From the NCBI GenBank assembly GCA_000320545.1, contig ADNK01000157.1, forward strand, positions 47,501-111,500: a stretch of DNA of 64,000 nucleotides, read 5' to 3'. This document shows, in pieces, positions 57,672 through 64,000 of this stretch; positions within the stretch are counted from its first letter, which is position 1, and each line of letters starts with the position of its first letter. The position numbers and the translations under genes are program-made. The notes below the pieces were generated by a model. The model was not told where the DNA came from. It did no database searches and saw nothing but the letters and a program-made list of their open reading frames with translations. This DNA is from Bigelowiella natans CCMP2755 (taxonomy: Eukaryota; Cercozoa; Chlorarachniophyceae).

Positions 57672-59458
57672 TTTCCTTGTTCTGAAACCTAATCGTACGC
57701 AACAAATGCAAATATCGAAGTTTTCACATCTTGAAGTGCTCAAAGCAGTAGTACCTACTGTTGGGACTCTTCTTCTTTTAATTCAATCTTGGAATCTAAT
57801 CTCGGGAGTGGCAGAGAGGGGGGTGGGAATGATGGTCAGATACCTTGAGTTTACTTCGAATCCTTTTGAAGAGTATCCGAAGCAGATCTCCGGGGAATGT
57901 GGCACACATTTCCTCTGGGTTTCCGGGAGGTTGTGTCAAAATTAGATTGTTTCCCGATGCCGTTTTGGGAAAGCGACATCGATTCGCTACCCTTTCAGAT
58001 GACCATTCGAAGTCTCTGGTGGTAATTTTGGGTAAAAATTGGCAGATAGAAGAAAAGGTGGGTACCATCACAAGCACTTGATGTTGTGATGATCAACTTG
58101 GCATTTCCGCATTTTTTGAAGATATCTCGAGATATCCCAAGTCGCAAGCCGGTTCTGGGGACAAATCGTTCCCGTTTCCGTAGCGTGACTTCGCGGAGGT
58201 TGGCGTCGTAGTTGCTGAAGACCAGGGCTGAAAAGTATTCGTTTTTTTTGGTCTTTGTCCAAGAGCGACTGGAAGATTTCAATCATTTTGTCTCCAATTC
58301 AGTGTTTCTGTCTTTTTTTTCAATTCGCGGCCCAGTCGCTGCCGGCTTGATTGACATGGATGAGTCATGCATGTCTGATGATGCCTTTCGATTCAAGCAT
58401 TGAAAGCACTTCATGCATTCATTCCACTCTGTGAAAGGGCACAAAGGAATCACCATGAAATTTGAGGCGAGCATTCTAGCATTGCTAGCTGTTTCTAGAG
58501 CTATGTTGGGAAGCAAATCCAGAAGGACGTTCACGTGAAGTGAACTTTCGCCCACCCCACTTTGCCCACTTTCCCAAAGTGGGAGAGCTTCCAAAAATGA
58601 GAAATCCCTGGCGGAGTCTTTTCGTGCTCACTCTGTCTAGCCGTGCTAGCGTGCTCTATCGCACATGCCGGTGCGTTGTTGCCCAACCTGCTGGCAATTC
58701 CAGAATTGCCGTTCTTGTGTTGGAAGGTGCGTCTGTCATTGCACGTTCTAGCGTTGCTGCTTTGACAACCAAGCTGAGCAAGCGAACAATCTTGTCACGG
58801 CTGTACCACAACAAAAGCGGTTCTCAGAACAGGACATGCATGCTAGCATGCAATCGCGGCTTGCCAACTCCAGAACTGCTGCCTCGATCGTGATCTGCCA
58901 TGTGGCCACAGCTAGACAGGCCTGTGCTAGCTAGCTGTGGTTGGCATGCTGGCATGATGTACTAGCTAGAGTAGCTAGCTTCTGGCTTGCAAGCAAGGTG
59001 ACTCAATAAAGGACTAGAGGGGCGTTATGTTATCTGCAGCGACAGCGTGACATTTCAGCAGCGTTTGCACTAGTGCATGGTGTGTTCATGCACGTACACC
59101 CAAAAATGTTCATTGGGTGTGCGCTGAGTCTGCCTAACCTAGCAACCAGGGACCAAGCTCTATAGCACAGCTAGACTATGAGACAGATGCGAGCGCGCGC
59201 GTCCAGTCCATGCACTGAGACACATGTACAGCATCTAGGATGTAAGCTCACTAGCTCAAGAATATGTACACGTAGACATTGAATCGGGACAACGCAATGA
59301 TGTGCATGGTTGCTGCATCGCCTTGCGTGTATGTTCAAACAAATGTCTCTATCAAAACATTGTTATTGGTATTATCTTTAAATTGCTAGTGTTGAACGCA
59401 TTGTTTGGTCCGGTATTTGATGCATCGACCTATTCTATTACATGTGTATTGTTAAAGT
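57672..59458. other. Intergenic region, no gene seen
   Basis: About 1.8 kb. 57.75-58.2 kb has a few moderately long frames on both strands that do not resemble proteins. 58.3-59.3 kb is rich in GCTAGC, GCATGC and TGCTAGC words, as around 53.8-54.6 kb. Probably decayed repeats. Confidence 0.4.
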
Positions 59459-59986
59459 TTAAAGTAACCCATAATGGTAAGCTAGAAAGATGACAACAAG
59501 AAACAGTAGTAAAAGTCCTAGAAACCAACATTTCTTCATGGTATCAGCTGCTTGTCTCTTCTCCGCCTTTATTGTGCATGAACGTAGAATTAGTATCAAT
59601 ACAAACTAACAACTCAAAGCACAAAGAAATCAAGAACATTTTATCTCGACGAAGTGTTTATTGTTACCTTAATGAGCTCCGATTTGGCGTCTTCCACCTT
59701 TGTTCGCGCCCCAGCTACATAATTGTCGATCGCCTCAATCGATGGCGCTTGTTCCTTTGTTAGATCCTGGAGGAAAAAAAAGCAAAGAATAAAACAATGG
59801 TATATAGATCAACAAGTGCGTATGCAGGGAATAGGCACGCAGGAACACGTGAATATGGAAAGGGTTGGAGACCAGAATGTCCGTGAAGACATGCGAAAGC
59901 TCTACCACATCTGCCTCCACTTTGCGGATCTGTGCATTTCTGTAATATGTACATCGATAAGTATATGTTTACATATTTATATATTG

Positions 59987-60027
<41 letters not shown>

Positions 60028-61414
60028 ACATATGTAAATATATTGAATTTGTGTGTGTGTGTGTGTGCGTGTGTGCGTATATATATATGTACATATATAA
60101 AAGTACGTGTAAAAACAGTATCATGTTTCTATATGGGGGCGGTGGAGTGGTCAGAAGTATTTTACATCTCATCAATAGGAACCCTCTAATATGTTCACAC
60201 AGTGAAAACTATGCCACAGCACTACTACCTATCGTGTATGCTTTCTGGGTCATGGGTCGCAAGAACTTGAATTTGTACATCTTGTTGCTGAAAATTTTGA
60301 AGATTATTATCATCTGTGCACTGATGTACAATTGAAACCGCCATCGGGCCTATCCTCCTATTAATAGCATTCTACACACCTGATATGACGATGACCGCAA
60401 TCCTGATCTTCCACTGTTGTACAAACAAAACAATATTGAATATTTTATACAGATCAAGAGAGCGTCACGTGTAAGCGTCATTGCAGTGTTTCATGCAATC
60501 CGTGTTACCTCCGGGCTTTAGACTCTGAATAGAAATAGCGAAAAAAACAAACAGTGAGGCGGAAAATTCTACAAGTGAGCTACAAAAAAGTGAAAAATCG
60601 CGACGGAACATTAGAAAAATAGCGCAGATAAGTGAGCTACTACCTCTTTTGTGCGGGAATCTGTTACACTTGCCATCTATCTCCTCCGTAACCTCCATGA
60701 ACTCTTGCATATCTGCCGTGAGAATGTGATTGATAGAGGGAAGATTTTGATAGAAAATCATAATTGAAATGGCAGTGGTGAATTGGGCGGTGAGGAAAAT
60801 TGGTTTCGAACACAGGCCTTCTACTCACACCTTTATGTTTTCACAGGGGACGTCGTCCACGATAACACGCGCTTTATAAATATGTGTACCTTGAGAGTAA
60901 CGGTCCCTAAGCTGCACCATGACGTCACTCTTAGTGTTGGCCTTGTTAAACATCTGGCTTAGAGTTCGGAAGACTCGCATTGTTTTCTCCCGCATCTGCT
61001 CTATTTTCCTCCGGAACCTTGGGTTGTCCGATGACGTACCAATTTGCTTGGACTGCGGAGAGATGAGTGAGTGAATAAGTGCTTATTAAATTCATGATTC
61101 TCTCGCCCAGGATCCTACTTTCTTCCCACCCTTAACCTGCAGCGATGATACCTGCGCCTTAAGCTTCGCTGTTAGCGTTCCCATCAACTCCAAGTTGTTG
61201 TTGATGTCATTCTCAAACTGATGCGTGCGCGCGCGCACACACACACACATAAACGCACACAAATTCAGTCTTTCTCTTCTTAAAATATTTTCTTTCACTC
61301 AATATCTATTTGTAACTCAGCATCGCTTTTTCAGCAATTCCTCCCATTACTTCTGCGGCATGGGTAGAAACCTACCTGTGTCATATGGTGGACGAGCGGC
61401 GTTCGCTCGTTCAT
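59459..61414 (-). CDS. Syntaxin (Qa-SNARE)
   Basis: Drives membrane fusion by forming a four-helix SNARE bundle. Start ATG 61414 (MNERTPLVHHMTQ). Confident exons: 61376-61414, 61152-61217 (FENDINNNLELMGTLTAKLK), 60890-61052 (SKQIGTSSDNPRFRRKIEQM to LRDRYSQ), middle exons around 60.65-60.73 kb (MQEFMEVTEEIDGKCN) and 60.38-60.42 kb, 59873-59939 (NAQIRKVEADVVELSHVFTD), 59668-59766 (DLTKEQAPSIEAIDNYV), and 59459-59566 (KKCWFLGLLLLFLVVIFLAY). The order Habc-like helices, SNARE motif with the zero-layer Gln in KEQAPSIEAID, and a C-terminal membrane anchor with only five residues beyond it is diagnostic. It is Qa-type by the IE..V..A pattern. Target compartment (plasma membrane or endosome) is not clear. 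An (AT)n(GT)n repeat fills the intron at 59.99-60.07 kb. Confidence 0.82.
59992..60068. repeat. (AT)n(GT)n microsatellite
   Basis: In a syntaxin intron. Confidence 0.9.
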
Positions 61415-62678
61415 GCTAGGCTTTATTGTTTTCCGCAGTTTTTGATGGTCCTACAAACGAGAAAATATTGTACTAAGCATCTGCACCGTTGATTCTAGCC
61501 GTTTATATTCGTTCGTTTAATTTGTTCGAATCCAGAAAATTCTATTAGTACTCCGGGATCCTACTTCGCATATGTTATATGATATTCTCAGCAGTATCTT
61601 TCATTGTAATTGTTTCCGCTTCCGAATCCACTAAAACTCTGTACTGGGGAAGGCAGTCGGTTGCAGCGATGGGTACCTCCTTCAGAACGACGCCATTAAA
61701 ATGAGCTGCAGGTAGACTCCTAGGATTCTCTTAAATGAAGTTAGACACTCTCTGTTAGCCTGTCTCAATTTGAAATTGGCATGTATTTTGCAAAAAACGA
61801 TCGTGTTAGCGAAGACACGGGTGAATGGCCGGATTTGCTGTCAGAATGACGACAGACGGGAATTCCGATATTTTTCTGGCAAAATTGTGGGCAGTTTGCC
61901 GCAATTCCGGATCACAGGCCCCAACAGCACAGAAGACCAGTCCTATTAACTCCCTGTGACAACAATTATTGGTTGTCTGCATGAGTTTTAGCCCTTCTTT
62001 TCGGGCGGTAGCCTATTTCGACTTTGGAGGGATCCTGCTGAAAGCGATGGCTGCCTGCCTTTTCAAAATAAGAATTCTTGCACCGACAGCGAATAGGCTT
62101 GCATTTTAAGAATAAAGACAACTTTTTCCGGTTGACGCAATCCATTAACAGAGTACAATTTTAGGATCCTTTCGAAGCTGCTCTAGGGTTATTGGTTTGG
62201 TCCTAGCGAAGAAGACTGAAAGTCCCGTCTCATAGCCAGATTCTGCAGACCATAAAGGTGCCACGCCCCTCCTCCCTCAGGGAATGTATTAGAGCTTTAG
62301 AAAGAAAGAATGTGGGGATTTCGTATGGACATGGTTGCAGGCTTAGATTTGTGCAGGGTTGTGGGGGGGTTTGCCCTCGAGAGATATTTGCATCATAGAT
62401 TGGAGTAAGAAATAGCGTCATTCGCATCTCTACGGTTGAGAAAGATCTTAGACCAGCATGAGATATTCGAGGCCATTGTGGGGGATTGTGGTTTGTACCC
62501 TGCAATTTTCTGGAAAAAATGTTTTTCGAGAGTAACCAACTCTGCAGGCTGACATCATTCCCAGAATCTGCAAAGCATTCACCACCCTTTCATGTGTTCG
62601 TGTGTACCTCAGTGGCAAAGGTCGGAAGGACATTGTATCTCGGTACCCCCTCCTCTTCGGTGCCGTTGGTAGACCAAC
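61415..62678. promoter_or_regulatory. Divergent intergenic region, syntaxin / BIG
   Basis: About 1.26 kb between two divergent start codons. No gene supported. Poly-pyrimidine and T-rich patches only. Confidence 0.4.
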
Positions 62679-64000
62679 ATGGCAGAGGCAAACCTTTCCT
62701 TGGACTCCATGGGAGGGTTCGTGTACTACTCCTTGAGCAAAATTCTGAAGGAGTCGAGCAAGTCTCGAGACAAGCAACTCCGGACGGTAGCAATTGACAT
62801 TCAGAAGCAGATTTTCCAAGCTTTCCAAAAGGTCGATGATAAATCTTCTCCTATCCTTTGAAGTGTGTTGCGCATGTGGTCTGCTTTCTCTTAGCCGACT
62901 ATTTGAGATGATGAATGGAGAAAACTTACCTGATTGCCTGTACCTTAAGAACCCTGAGGAGGCTCGGGCGGACAGAAATGGAGATAAATACTTCTTGCCG
63001 TTCAACTTGGCCTGTAATTATGAGCGGCCAAATATCAAGATGCTGCACACCTCGTTGGACGCGATACAGCGCATGATAGCCTACGGCTACCTCTCGGGGG
63101 ACTCCTTTGTTGATCCAAAGATTTATCCTCCAATAGATCTGGATCCGCAATCAAAGAGCAAATCTGATAAAAAGGGTCGGTCTCCATATAGTAACCTCGT
63201 ATGGTGTCATTCGACGGCTAATCCTCTCTATGCTGTGTTTTAGATTCAATAAGAACACGAAAAAGACGACTGATTGATGTTCTGGTGGAGACTATCTTTA
63301 AATGCTCAACAATGATCGATGATGATCAAGTGCAGATACAGGTACGGTTTCTCTTGCATGAGGAGATGATAAATCTTCATTGAAAATGCGTCTCTCATGA
63401 ACAGGTGATAAAGACTTTGATAACGGCTGTTACATCAAAATCGTGTCATGTGCACGACCACTCGATCCTGTTGGCTGTTCGTTCGTGCTATCACATATAC
63501 CTCACGGCTAGAAACAGCTCGAACCAAACTACAGGTTTGTCTCCCGTTCTGACCCCTCCCTCGCCGCCTATCCAAAATATGAGCTCCTCTTGACTAACAG
63601 TTTGTTTGATGCCCCCTTACGATAAACAGCCCGCGCGATCCTGACTCAGATGCTCAACGTGGTTTTTCGGCGGATGGAAACGTTTGCCCAACAGTTGCAG
63701 GAAGTTAGGCTTAAAGCCGCTCCCAGGGAAGTCAAAATTGTGCTTTCTCCCCCGCCTTCTGAAAAGCCTGAAGGAGAGGAAAGCAAGGACAAGAAACAAA
63801 CTGCCGATTCGAGCAAGATCGTGAAGGAAATCGTGGGGGGGTTAGTGAATAAAGTCGCGAAAGACGAGGAGGGAGCTGCAGAGATAGAAGACTCAAAGGC
63901 ACCGCCCGCCAACAGTACCGACAAGAAAGGCAAAAATAGCAAGCCAACAGCAGCCCCTCCCCTTAAGGACCGCCCTCTACCGGCGCCGGGAACTTCGGAA
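62679..64000 (+). CDS. BIG-type Sec7 ARF guanine-nucleotide exchange factor, N-terminal part
   Basis: BIG proteins activate ARF GTPases at the trans-Golgi. Five in-phase exons: 62679-62831, 62950-63175, 63244-63341, 63405-63534, 63630 to window end. They encode the N-terminal DCB dimerisation domain: GGFVYYSLSKILKESSKSRD, KYFLPFNLAC, SLDAIQRMIAYGYLSGD, RKRRLIDVLVETIFKC, VIKTLITAVTSKSCHVHDHS, LLAVRSCYHIYLTARNSSNQ and ILTQMLNVVFRRMETFAQQL, all in the order of known BIG/Sec7 proteins. A charged linker (EKPEGEESKDKKQTADSSK) follows and the frame is still open at 64000. HUS, Sec7 and HDS domains would lie outside. Confidence 0.93.

Noticed and set aside
57796-58282. Overlapping frames upstream of AdhE on both strands
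   Set aside because: No protein-like motif, no consistent splice sites and ordinary composition. Probably chance frames.

Overview
This is nuclear DNA of an intron-rich unicellular eukaryote, most likely an alga with a complex plastid. The evidence is spliceosomal GT-AG introns in nearly every gene, Qa-SNARE, FYVE and BIG-type ARF-GEF trafficking genes, mitochondrial-type presequences on several enzymes, and two proteins that start with a signal peptide followed by a basic or Ser/Arg stretch. I cannot name the species. Microsatellites are very dense and sit mainly in introns and intergenic DNA. Most short open frames are translations of those repeats. I rebuilt the split genes by hand from protein-family motifs, GT/AG sites and codon phase, so exon lists are models without transcript support.

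Layout. 1-5884 (-): M1 zinc aminopeptidase, 22 small exons, running off the left edge. 6130-7626 (+): FYVE-domain protein whose HHCR motif lies in an 11-nt microexon. 8107-10776 (-): PAN/apple domain joined to a glycosyltransferase-like domain. 11136-11976 (+): small membrane protein with a Cys motif. 12973-14656 (-): helical unknown. 15112-16029 (+): possible Fyv6/NIP30-like protein. 16954-19606 (-): mitochondrial fusion of a PhnZ-like HD oxygenase and a PhnY-like 2-oxoglutarate dioxygenase. 20268-25359 (+): class II HMG-CoA reductase with a presequence, divergent from the fusion. 26550-31884 (-): two adjacent UxaA-family (altronate/galactarate dehydratase) genes. 32664-33783 (+): unrecognised. 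35400-42616 (-): acidic, SAP and degenerate 3'-5' exonuclease-like plastid-type proteins. 43269-44810 (+): signal-peptide protein of unknown function. 45703-47298 (-): secreted Cys-rich propeller-like protein. 48049-53764: intact LTR retrotransposon of Ty3 domain order with identical LTRs. 54753-57671 (-): bifunctional aldehyde-alcohol dehydrogenase AdhE. 59459-61414 (-): syntaxin. 62679-64000 (+): BIG-type Sec7 ARF-GEF, cut by the right edge.

The most interesting part is 16.9-25.4 kb. A single polypeptide carries both steps of oxidative 2-aminoethylphosphonate breakdown (hydroxylation, then C-P cleavage to glycine and phosphate), apparently sent to the mitochondrion. It sits head to head with a bacterial-type HMG-CoA reductase that also looks mitochondrial. 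The 0.66-kb gap between them holds four tandem 10-bp repeats. Function and targeting are inferred from conserved motifs and N-terminal composition.
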